The translations under genes and the position numbers were made by a program. From contig JARUPZ010000026.1 in assembly GCA_031213475.1 (NCBI GenBank), forward strand, positions 7,378,200 to 7,442,199: DNA of 64,000 nt, written 5' to 3'. The number at the start of each line of letters is the position of its first letter. Positions within the stretch are counted from its first letter, which is position 1. Under the pieces are notes generated by a model. It made no database searches, was not told the DNA's origin, and saw only the letters and a list, made by a program, of their open reading frames with translations. Below are positions 1-12,000 of the stretch, piece after piece. The DNA is from Nereocystis luetkeana (lineage: Eukaryota > Sar > Phaeophyceae > Laminariales > Laminariaceae).

Positions 1-86
1 TGTCCATAACGCTGAAAGCCAAGGACATCGGGGATGCGGGGATGCTGGCCATTGGATGGGGGGGGCACACGATGACTACAGCGAAG
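1..86 (+). CDS. Exon 1 (partial): first half of DOMON domain
   Basis: Frame 3 reads through SITLKAKDIG and GMLAIGWGGHTMTTAK and then meets a good donor (AAG|GTGAGA, phase 0). The pattern GMLAIGWG followed by a Met matches the DOMON strand that carries a haem-ligand Met. The exon continues upstream of the window. Confidence 0.8.
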
Positions 87-3000
87 GTGAGAGGCGCGGC
101 ACGGCGCCTTGGGGCAACGCCACGGTAGAAGCGGGCGGTTATTCTCTGAGCGCCTCACACGCTATGCTCAACCACACATCATGCGAAACATGACTTCGAA
201 TATATGGTTGCGCTCAACCCAACCAATACGCCTGTGAGCTTATCGTCCTCTACCAGTATATGACAAGAGCGCTCGATACAGGTATCATGTCTGAGAGCTG
301 TAGATATTGCGTACTCGAGGAGCGCAGCCGATCCGGCCTGGTTCGGACGAAGCCGTGCAACCTATACCGCGGGATGAGTGCGCAGCGATGCCTACGTCTT
401 GCCGCACGTCTGGTTGCGATCGAGTTGGCCAGCCTCCAGACTCGTCGGTGCCGGCGAGTGAAGCCTGGCGGTATATTGTCTGCAGGCGGCGCAGCGGTGT
501 ACCATACACCCCCGTAGTCCCTCCAACTGAAGCACCGCAAATGCGATCTAGATCCGGAGCTCCTGGTATTCGGAACTGTGGTGGCCGCTGACTTGGTGTT
601 GTTTCGTCGTCTTGTGCTGTCGTCGAACGCAATTCGTAGGTGGCATATGTATGCTTCCACTAGTTTAGATTATAGCGACATGCTGGTCGCGTTTTAGATC
701 TCCAGTTGGTCACGAACTATTGAATACTCGTCCTTAGAGACTATTTAGGTTAACGATAAAGCCGAGGGGACGAAACCTTGTGTGTGTTATCCTTGTGTGT
801 CCTGGCGTGAGTGTTATGTATCCATAGGCGCTCATTCCGTAATCGCGGTGAACGGATTGATCGGAATGGAGTATCTCGATGGAAGAGAAACGTGGGCCCA
901 AAGGTTTATGATGGCTGAACCCCGACCAAGGTGCTCCTCCTATTCGGTTGTAGCCCGAACTCCAATGTGTACAACTACGTCCTGTGGGTGTGCCTTCGCA
1001 GCCCGCAAGACGTTACGTCTGAGTGCGAGCGTGAACATTCCTCAATTCGGGCTGGTTGTAGGAGCATGACGCTTTGCCAACATTTGGAAAGCGGTAAACC
1101 AGCGGGCACATCTTCTTGCGTGCGACATCTCGAACGGTGCGCCTGTTGCTGGGCAGAGCCGTTTGTTCATGTCAAACTGGTCGCGATCGGTGTTGGATGG
1201 CGACGGTGGTGTTGTTACGTTCGACCGTGCATGTGTTGCGGCCGGAACTCCGTGGCTGGCGGTGTCGGGTCGGGGGTTAAAGGTAGGTTTGCAAAAGTCG
1301 GGACCGTTGTAACCAGATTGGGTATCGACCCTTGGTTTGGTAGTGGGCTCCACGTAACGAAGTAGCGCGCCGCTGGGTTTTGCTCGCCGCAAGGTCGCCA
1401 TGGCCGCCAACATACGTCAAGCGTGCTCCGATCAGATCCGGCCTGGATGGTTCAGAAATATGCCATATATCAATAATCCTACGTTTCATCGGGAGATCCT
1501 CGCGGCGAGATAGTCGTTCCACTTCGTCAACGTACATCGAGCGACTGTACCGGCTCCTCCGGTTATAATCGATGTCACGAATTACCGCCCCCCCCCCCAT
1601 TCGGAGCTACTATCCATATGCAAGAACACTCACGCCATGACCGGTTTTGGTAAGAGGATGCAGCCCACCCTCCAATCGGCACGTCAAACACCCCTCGGCG
1701 TTTCGCCCTTGTTCCAAAAAATTATCGGATTGGAGGCCGAAAACCCGGCCTGTTTCGTCTCAGCGATTGTACGGGATGCGAAGGGCTACGATTTTACGAC
1801 TACAGTCATGTACAACATGAGTACACCCCATCTCCGCCAAGCCACCTACACAATGCTTCGCTACCCCGCCCCCCTTCCTCCGTACCGATGCGCCGTCGCT
1901 CGTAATTTGTTGGATCTGCCGGTGCCTTACCCCCGAACGGCCTTCCCGCGCGGACAGGACTTCGTAATCTGTGAGGTTACGTCGGCGACCGGGGGAGAGT
2001 GTATCGATCGCACGTCGGTCTCAAGGCGCACGGTTCCTGTGCCGGACTCGGTGGACCCGGATCTGAACGTGACCAGTGTGTCTATCGAGGGCGAGTGGAC
2101 AAGCATCACTTTCTTGAGGGACTTGACTTCGCTCGACAACGAGGACTACGACTTGGCTAAGGTTTGTGGCGTTTTGGCTTGTTGGGGTGTCGTCGTTCGG
2201 CTTCGGTCAGGCGGGAGGCTGAGCGGTATTTATTGCTCTTTCCTCCTACGTTTTGTTTCGTGCTCTCCTCTTCTTCTGCTTCCCCTTGAAGGCGAACAAC
2301 GTCGGACCGCTCTCGCTCGTTCTTCGTACTGTACAGTAGTATCGCGACGTAGCCGTTCAAAATATTTTAGCTGTCGGAAATGAGGGGGGGGGCAGGGGAC
2401 AGGCGCCCACGCTTCCCCGAGCATCACACTCCTCGCTCTTTTGCGCTTCCCCGGTAACTGTGACGTTGTGTCCGCTGGGCGAACATCGGCAATGTTCCGG
2501 CGCTATCGTACCAGAACACACCGCGAAACGCACAGTCAAAGACGCACGCTAAGATAGGAGAGGCAAACTTTGGCCGAACATGTATTGTCAACTCATTAAA
2601 CGTGTCAACGTTTTGGAATACCACTACAACAGTAGATACATGCCAGAGTAGAGCGGGGCCGTCTGTTTTCCTAGGCTCTTTCCTGACCCGCGGAGCTCCG
2701 CAAGTCGCCCAAACACTCAACTTCAACAAGCAATGAAATGAAGCGCAACCCGACGAAAGAAAAAATCGGCCTCGAAGTATACTTCAAAAGCTTCGTTAAG
2801 AGAAACAGGAATGACGATATTCCGACAATTTTAGGTCGAGGGACCGAGCCATTCAGAAACCGTTTTGGAGGCGTTTTCCGACTAAGGCTCACTCTAATTC
2901 TTCTAAGACTCCTATGTCTCCCCTCGCGATTTGATGCGGATGTCAACGGCGACAAACATATGAATACGACTGATGTCTGGCAAAAGTGGGGCGAGCACCT

Positions 3001-6000
3001 TCAATAGTTGGAGATATACCCACGAAGTGTGGTGGTACGGTACTCCCTCGAACTGGCACGTGGTGGCCCTGAAAAGGTTCTCGCCCCAAGTGTGATACCT
3101 CTATCACAGAACATCTCTTTGGTCTAAAACGTGCTAAGGTGCGCGCGTCATCAGGAGTACTGTTTTACTACCTATAATGTTCTTGAAGTACTTCTGTAGG
3201 CCTTGAGATTGCTCATCGGGTTATGGTGGGTGAGGCATACCTAGAGCTCCTATGCTACAATCAAGGCAGGTTGCCTCATAACTTCTACGACCGTCGTCCT
3301 TGAATATAACAAGCCTTTTTACAGTGATATTATTATATAGAAAGTCCTTATATTCAGGGACGAAGTTGCAGGCGCCACCCCTAAAAGGAAAACGAGCGTC
3401 CGGAGTGCGCGCACATGCTCTTCACGACGATGTCGGTGCGTCCCTACGCAACCGTGAGAACCTCCGCCCGGCGCCGTTATCGACAGGATATGTTCTTGGA
3501 GGCGGACACGCTCGTCGTCTTTTGCTACCGCGAGGGGGCGGGCGTGGGGCAGCATCCCAACGGTAACCGAGGCGCGTCGACCGTCAACTTCGCGACGGGA
3601 GCCGCGGAGCCCAAGTGCGAAGACAAGAGACGGTTCGCTTCTCTACACGGCGCGCTCATGCTGGTCGCCTGGATGTTTGTCGCCCCCGCCGGTATTTACT
3701 ACATCAGGTGCGCGAACGGCAAAGTACCCTTCTGTCTCACTACTCCCTCGCACCTCGTCCCTTGGTCGCTCTCTCTCTCTCCCTCCGCCCTCTTTCGATA
3801 ACGGAGAAAATCCGGCGACGCGGTCTGTGGGACGTTTGGTCGCCGTTAGCGTTTGTTTGTGTCATCGGCATACATCACCACTACTGCGTTGAGGTGCCGG
3901 GAAACTCCTGCCATTACGGGGGGCCATAGTTAATAGGACCATATATTGTTAGGAAACAATGATTTAATATATAGGTGTTTATGGATACAATAGGTCCTAT
4001 TAACTATGGTTCCCCCGTAATATACACCCGCGATACGAAACCGGCAGCGGCTGTTGGCACAAACGCACCTGGCTGACGGGACTCATTCATAATGACGAGC
4101 TACCCAATATCGTTTAGCGGACAACACTTTATTCGGCTGTTTAACCTATACAGTTGGCCATGGGGTTGGTCGCCTCACCTTTATTTTCTTAGCAATTGGT
4201 TTGGGCGAGATGAAGAGTTCCTCGCTAAACGTGAGGACCCTCTCAAAAACAAACACCCGACGACGATTGGGAACCCAGCAGGCGTTTGCAGAACGAACCA
4301 TTTTCTTCAAAGCCCAGCCGTTTTGTTTCACTGTTCTAAAACTGGTTGACGGACTAAACCAAAAAGGGGGGAAAAAAATGCGGGGAGGTTCTGTTTTTTT
4401 CGAAAACACACCCATGTGAATGCCCACCCACGTCCAGGTACTCCAAGGGTCATAAAGTAAAGTGGGCCGGGCGCGAGTGGTACGAGATGCACGCGGAGCT
4501 GATGATGCTTACCTCCGAGGCAGTGCTACCGTTGGCTATCACCGCCGCGTTCGTATCCGAGGGTGACCACACGGCAAGTCACGCCACCTGGGGCTACATG
4601 ATGATCGTCGGAGTCGCCACACAGGTGTTTACGGGGTGGATTCGGACGAAGGGGTTGAAGGCGAAGCACGCGAACTATTCCGGTCTTCACCGGGTGAGTG
4701 AGCAGAGAGTTGGACGGGCTTCTGTTTGCCGGGAAGCCGTCGCAGTGCGTCTGTTTCGATGCCAGGCCGCACCATCAATCCTTGCCCCGACGCTTCTATC
4801 ACCTCAGCACACGCTTGCTTCGGAGAGAGAGAAGGTGTTGGGTACCCAGCTCAAGCCCTCCCCCCTTTGCGTGTGCCGCCACCCACTATTTTTTCCGCAC
4901 GCGACGGTGCAGTTCAACAAGCACTTCCACATCTGGTCTGGGCGTTTCGCATACGTCTCCGGTGTAGTTCAGTGCTACCGTGGGCTGGAGCTTGTATCCG
5001 GCGACGACGACCTTATATTCTCCGCGGTCGACGGATTTGACGTGGAGGTAACGTAACAGAACGCGTGTCACGACATTGATGTAACCAGTGTTGAGAACCG
5101 AAACTGGAAACGACCTCGGCCGGGTTTTTCATTGTGTCTGAAACAAAACGAAAATGTCGATCGGTTTCGGTCGGTGAATAGCAAAACCAGAACGCGAGAA
5201 TGAAAAAACTCCGATTTTCGGTCTTGGAAAACCGACCCGAAAGCGAGCGAAAAAGGCGGCTTTCGGTTGTTGGTTCACGACACTGGGTGCAACACGGTTC
5301 GGCCGATGGGGCTTCTGAGCGAAGGAACTCCCCACACACATTTGTTTTTCTTCTCAAAATCCCTGTAATATACCTTCGATCAGGGGGTCTCCCAGAGCAA
5401 ACGCAACGATATACTCGGTAAACGGGTGAAAATAGTTATCGGACGGGTTTGAGGCCTCAAGCGGGAACAGACTACAAGTCTCGGTTACACGCACGGTCAG
5501 TAGTTCCATAATTGTTGAAGAGCACCTGGTACCTGGGACAACTGTTGTGTTCCTTCATGTGCTCGCGGTTAGAAATCTGCAGTCGGGTTGCGCGGAAGGG
5601 GCTTGTCCCTAGCCGTGTTTCGGGTTAATATATTGAGTGTTGATGACCCTAGATGATAAGGCACTATACCTACCCTGCCATTTCCCCCCATGGGGTTCAG
5701 CGTTCCCCCTTGAATCAGTTTTCGGGTGTGACTGGGACATTGATCTCTCGAGTGAGGATCCTCATAAACATCGCACCACGCGTCAACAGGACGGTTGTTA
5801 GGCGCGGCATGCGTCAACCGGACGGTGAGAAAAAATAGGAGATGGAACCCGATTTCAGCACAGGGCGTTTGCTGGGGGGGGGGCGGTGTGTGGCTGGTTC
5901 TGGTTTTTCGGCGTTTGCTGATCGTCGTTTCTTTTGCTGCTGATAATTGTTGTGGTTCGCTGACTTCAAGCCGCACGAAGTTCCAACGTTGTGAAAAAAA

Positions 6001-9000
6001 CAAATACGGATTGGAACTGGTACAGGGGGTTTCGAGTTGAGTTGCCGACGGCGTCCGCCGCTCTTCCTTTTTCCGTGGCGCGTCGACGTCCCCTCAAGAC
6101 GGTGGATCTGTGTTGTTCTAAATCAGTCTATCCCATTGACACCCTGGAAAGGTACGATCTGCATAGTCTACGACAAGAGTTCCCGGGCTAGGATGTGCTG
6201 TATGTATCGCACGAGCGCCTGCACTGCCTATCAAAACGGCAGGCTATTACGGGGGGCCATAGTAAAGTAGGACCAAACTTTTTGGTAAAAATGGGGAAAT
6301 ATGTAGGTTTTTGTGTACACCGTAGGTACTATTTACCATTGTCCCCCGTGATAGGATCTAGACTATCTACTGCAGTAGATCGCGCTACGCCCTACGTGTG
6401 GGGCATGGTCTTACTTGCGTGATGCTCTGTTTTTTTTTGTTTTTTGCTGACACCTCCTGACCTGGCCGCGCGACGCCTCTCCTTACCTGGTTTCGCTGAC
6501 ATCGCGCAGCTGGGAAACTTTCGAACGTTCAAGCAGTACGTGTTCCCCACGTGGGCCGCCGCGATCGCGGCGCTCTTCGTTCTCTTGGAGACGCGGAAGC
6601 AGTACGACCACTTCTTCCCGACAAAGGTCGTCCCCTTTTGTGCCCGCGCGGAGGTCGTGACCGAGGAGCACGAAACCTCGGGGCACGACACGGCAACGGC
6701 CAGACTCATGCCGAGGACCGAAGACGTGCTGATCTATAGCGTCTCCGAGTTCAATGACAAGGTGCCGAAGGCCGGGGGGGGACGGGGGGACGGGGGGACG
6801 GTGGTTTGTTGCACCCTACGTGCCTGTCTCGCCGCTTTGAAGCTCGAGAAGGTGGAGATTGAGGGGTGCCCGAATACCCTGGTGGATAGCAGAAGGTTGG
6901 GTGGGGTCGTGGAACGGAGCTCGGATTGGAGGGCGCCCGCGTGTGTACCGCACAAAGGCATTGCCGCCGAGCGGATTTCTGGGCGCGCAGCGAGTCCAAG
7001 CGCGGCGTGTAACCGAAGAGAAGGATGTCAACGAACCCTCATCCCCCCCCCCCCCCCCGCCCGCTTCCAAGATATTGGAATATGGGAGTAGCTCCTCAAG
7101 CCAACAACGTCGTGCATGGCTCGCGCACGCGGGGTGCTTGGTGCACCCGCGGCTTGCAGTACGAGGGAGGGCTTGCGCTCCGTCTTTCTGCCGTTTTGTC
7201 GCCGCCGGCAGAACATTTTAGTGATATATCAAAGGTTGAGTTGGCGTACAAGACGCCAATCACTGCTGTGTGAGCTGGACAACCAGCTGTGGTACCGTGT
7301 TGTTTTTTTGTCAGTGTTTGTTTTGGCTTTGGCGGACGCCGTGGCTTGCGGTCGAGTTGGATTGTTTGTGAGAGGGGGAGAGAGCTTCACCTCCGCGCAA
7401 AGTGGTGGTCGTATCAGCGTGGTGTGTAGGTGGTAAGGCACCCACGAGGCATTCACATGCATTAGCGTGCCCACGGCTGTCTCTGAAAGTGGCCACACCA
7501 GAACAACGAATACCTAAAATCGACAAAATAATTAATTTCGACGGTGTTAACCGATGCGAAAAACGTCGACCTTACGAGCTGTACCTGGTGCAATGCGGCC
7601 CACCCTTCATGCGACTCATTCGAACACCTCACGGCGCTTGGCGGAATGAGCAACCAATGAATGTATGGGCGGCGAACACCCGCCGTGCTGCGTCCCGGCA
7701 TTGTAAGGGTGCGAGGGCCCATGGTAGTACGATCGACGCTATGCAGGACATGAGTAACCCACCGCCCCCAATCCAACTTGGCGGTGGTGATGAAACGTGC
7801 TTCTCGATTCGCCTTCGACGTTTTCCTGTCTTGGAAGCAATGCGGCGGCGGGTGAAATTCTTTTGGGGATTATGGTTGATGACCGGTTGAGGTCCAGACG
7901 CGAGCGACGTGTATTATGGTAGGAGTAGCACCTATTCATCCTGAAACTCCTATTATGAAGGACCATAGCAAATAGGACCAAATATTGTTGGGAAAAAAAT
8001 AGCGAAACATGTACGTTTTAGTGTGTACCGTAGGTCCTATTTACTCCGGTCCCCCGTAATACCTCGAGGAGCTCCACAGCCTTCTCGGGATATGATTCTG
8101 GGAACAAAACGGAAGCTCAACCTCGGCTTGGCGTCGGTATTGTTCGAAACACATCGTGAACAAAAACGAGACTAATGGTATCGCCGTCTGTTTGAAACCT
8201 TCGGTAGGGCAAACCGTGTCTCGTACCTCCATCGTAGCGGGAGTATCGTTTACTCCATTGGTTAGTATTTCCCTTTTTACCATTACGGGGGACCATATTA
8301 ACCCCTAAAGCACTTCACTTCCCACTCTGGGGGCAAACTACTCAGATTCTAAGTAGTTCGTCCCCAAAACGGGACTGCGGTTCTAAAAGGGTTAAACAGG
8401 ACCTAGTGTACATCTCTACATTTCGATATTTTCACTAACAATATTTGGTCCTACCAAGGTATTTACTATGGTCCCCCGTAATATTAATAGTATCCTTGTT
8501 GCAGGTATATTTCGTCGTAAAAAAACGTAGTACAAATAGTGGGCGGGTTGCGCAAATCAAGCAACGTTCTACGTCATGCTTCGGGTATGACATTTCAACT
8601 TTTACTAGGGACCATAGTAAATAGAACCAAATGTCGTTTTGTAAAAATATATAAATGTATAGGTTTTCGCGTGTACCGTAGGTCCTATATACTATGGCCC
8701 CCCGTCAAACAGCTCCTCACACCTAAAGATACCCGACAAAATGAAGGCAACAGGGCGCCACTCCACCTTACGTTTCTTCCCCTCTCTTCTCCGTCAGGTG
8801 TTGCACGGGCAGAGCTGGGTTCTCGTAGACGGTGCCATCTTAGACGTGTCTAGTTTCTCGCGGAGACACCCGGGGGGCAACCGGGTCATCCTGAACGCGG
8901 TCGGAACGAACGTCACTCCGGAGCTGCTGGGCGAGGAGCTGTCGGTGGGGCACGCCATGTCTTTCTCCCCGCACGCACACTCGAAGGTCTGTTGCCGCAT

Positions 9001-12000
9001 GAAATCACTAGAATTGTGTGAAACGTTCTGTACCTGAGGGGTGGGGAAGGCAGACGTCGTTACAGACGTTGTTTGGGAAGGACCCACCGCCATTCTTCAA
9101 AGGCCGCCCGTCGTGTAGTTCGAGGCATGAAGTAATTAAAAATAAAAAAAGCGCAAATGGTTGTATGCATGGTTGTATGCGCGCAGCAGCGGCAACGGCG
9201 ATTGAATCCCGCCCGCCCCGACATGTGAACCCCGAATGCTCCCACCCTCCCCCCCCCCCCCCCCGACCGAGAATATTTAGTCGTGCCGCTGGAGGTATTT
9301 CAGCGTTTTTCACGTAGCCTCGTGACGGCAAGGATGTCAGCAGAACCAGTCGCAACGTACGGTAGTTTCCTCCTTCCGGTAGTGCATCTCGACGGGGACG
9401 CAGGGCACGGCAGGACTGCGTGGGCACCAATCTCTCCCCGACGCTCCTATCTTGAAGAGGTCGACATATCCCACCCGAAGCCTATTCAAACGTTTTGATG
9501 AAAACTGATACGGGGGCGGTTTTTATTTGGATAGAGGTTTTGCCAGGATTTCCAGTGTAAGTTTTTCGGGCTGCAGTTTTATCTCCCAGATTTTGTGCGT
9601 TTTCTTTTTTTCAAGCACGCGAAATTCATCTTTTCCTGGTTTTGTTGCTTCTGAAAAAAAAAAAACATTTCGTGACAGAACGCCTCCGAATATTAAAAAC
9701 AAAAATCGAGCACTTTTCGAATTTAGAAATTCTGGGCGGAAACGCTCTCTCCGACTACAACGGCACGTTAACAATCCCATGGAAATTGTAACATACCTAG
9801 GTGATTCCAACGACCAAGAAAAAAACTCATTATCGGGTGTCGCCTCGGCTGGGTGGCCCCGTTCCCTTAGTTCAGAAACGGTTTGGCCAGAAAATGACAT
9901 CACTACGATAGGCCTAGAACGTTTGGGCCAAAGAATTTGCTGTCTGACCGGGCTCCCTATACTAGCCCTCCTGGGACGTCCTGAGGACAAATCGGCGACT
10001 AAAGAGGAACGGTTTCAGGAACGGCAACTGCGTGATTCGGGGGGGGGGGGGGGGGATACTATTACGGGGGACCATAGTTAATAGGACCAAATATTGTTGG
10101 TAAAAATGGTTAAACATATAGGTTTTTATGTATACCATAGGTCCTGTTAACTATGGTCCCCCGTAATAATTGGTGTTCCCGAGATACAAAGCGAGGAGCC
10201 GTACGGCGTGGGGCGTAACGTGGCCCTATTTTCAAGTTTGAGTGCGCACGCCACCGGTAGGCGATTGGTACCAACCATTGGTTCGGTCGCTAACCAACTC
10301 GGGTTCCCGAAGGATTTCATCTAGGATCGTTGGAACGCTCGTGTACCACTATTACGGAGGACCATAGTTGATAGGACCTACGGTACACGTGAAAACCTTA
10401 TATTTCCCTACTTTTACTAACAATATTTGGTCATGTTTACTGTGCTCCCCCGTAATAGTGGTTTGCTTCGTTATCCACAAAACTACCTGTTGATATTTAC
10501 AGTAGGCAGTCGAGATCTCTCATCGGGGTTTGCATGTACGTTTAGCTTTTCCCTCGAAATCGGTTTCTTTTTTTTCCGGGGGGGTGGGGGTGTTTGGTGT
10601 GGAGTGAGCGCCTTTACCCCCAGCCCGCATCACTGCTGTTGCAGCTCCTCGTGTCTGTGGTTGTAACGGTAACCTGTGGAGTAGCAGCCGTCCACGCCGT
10701 CCAGAACAGGGTAGAACCCGCGAAAACGCTGTGCTCTAACTAGAGTGATCTCGTGGGGGATGACGGGTTCGCGGCGGGAAGGGGGGAAGGGCGGGAGGGG
10801 GGGGGCGTACTAAATATTATGCATTAGACCCTTGTTTCATGACAAAGCTGGGACAGAGCACGTCGGGTTTTCAGCAACCAGGCAGGCTTGTCTTGCGCCG
10901 AGCGCGAAGCGAACATGTGAGGTGTTCGGCAAGTCGCACAAAGGGTGCGCTGCATCCTACGAAGAAACCGCCTGTGAGGTGGACGCACACATGGATGTCA
11001 GCTTTGAATTTGGAGGCGGAATGGGAGGGGGGGGGGAGGGGGAGGGGAGCTCGCACACACATTCCTCGCGAGCCTAACGCCCATAGCACCCACGATAATT
11101 TCGTCTTTGCTCCGCCCCGACTACACGTCTGGACGATTCAGAACGCATGGGAGATCCTTCGGAAGCTGGTGGTGGGTTACATCGATGAGGACGACCTGGA
11201 CGACCCACGAGAACCCAATGAGCACGAGGGCGAGATAGATCTCCGGGAGGACGTGGGACACGCAGGTCACGAGCCGTTCTGGAAGGACAGGAAGGGATAT
11301 ATCCCCATGAGGAGGCCGCGCACGGTGGCGGGGCGTAACCTGTCGATCAACCACGAAAGCATGGTGAGATGCGTTCAAACCATGTAATGCATCGGCTGTT
11401 TGGCGGTTTTGCATTCTGTTACCGTCCGAAGTTCCGAATGTGTGTGTGTGTGTTTTTTGGCAGGTGCTACGAACGGGCCCTATCACGTTTTTCCTGAGGT
11501 ATGTCGAGACCGATGCGCCTTCTAAGCCCGAGGCACTACCCAGCATCGTTTGATTTGTTTGTTTTTTGTCCCATCAGAAACGAACACCGTTAGACCTAAT
11601 CCCCGAGGTGTATCGAGGCGATGAGCGTGTAATGTTTCTCGACTTCGTTTCGGGGTGAGAGGCAGAGAGATCCGAAACTGAGATTCCTCAGACAATGCTG
11701 ACAGGCCCGCCCCTACCGGTACGCGGCGAAGGATTTCGCGATGGGTGTTGCGTCTACGCGGGCGTGTTAGCTACAGCACCGCCGGCTACGACGGTGGCTG
11801 GCTTCGATCGGAGTTAGAATCGCGTTTACGCAGAGGGCGCATACATTTGTAGCGGTGCGCACGCGTTGTTGCTGACGATACTTATTTGGTCTCCCCTTGG
11901 CACGAAACGCCTCGCTAAAGTCATTTGTTGGAAAACCGTTTTGGTCGAAATATCATCAAAATCTCACTCTACACCCCTGCTCCCACGTCCTCTGCCGAAA

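Larger units (their letters stand above)
6762..8797 (+). other. Intron 6 (2036 bp) with several mobile elements
   Basis: It carries a G-rich tract just after the donor, a family D element (7572-7752) and three family A elements. One family A element is split by a family B insertion. Confidence 0.8.
8987..11141 (+). other. Intron 7 (2155 bp) with two family A elements and a family D repeat
   Basis: Besides the listed repeats it has C runs near 9250, G runs near 10040, 10790 and 11025, and an A run near 9655. No other gene-like content. Confidence 0.75.

Noticed and set aside
1637-2383. 248-codon ORF with an ATG at 1637 as the gene start
   Set aside because: Only 1958-2161 is DOMON-like. Exon 1 (1-86) supplies the missing first half and joins at 1958 in phase, so the ATG is inside an intron and the ORF tail past 2161 is intron sequence.
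11578-11640. Extra exon after the strong acceptor at 11577
   Set aside because: Joined to exon 9 in phase it gives a stop after a few codons, and no family motif follows.
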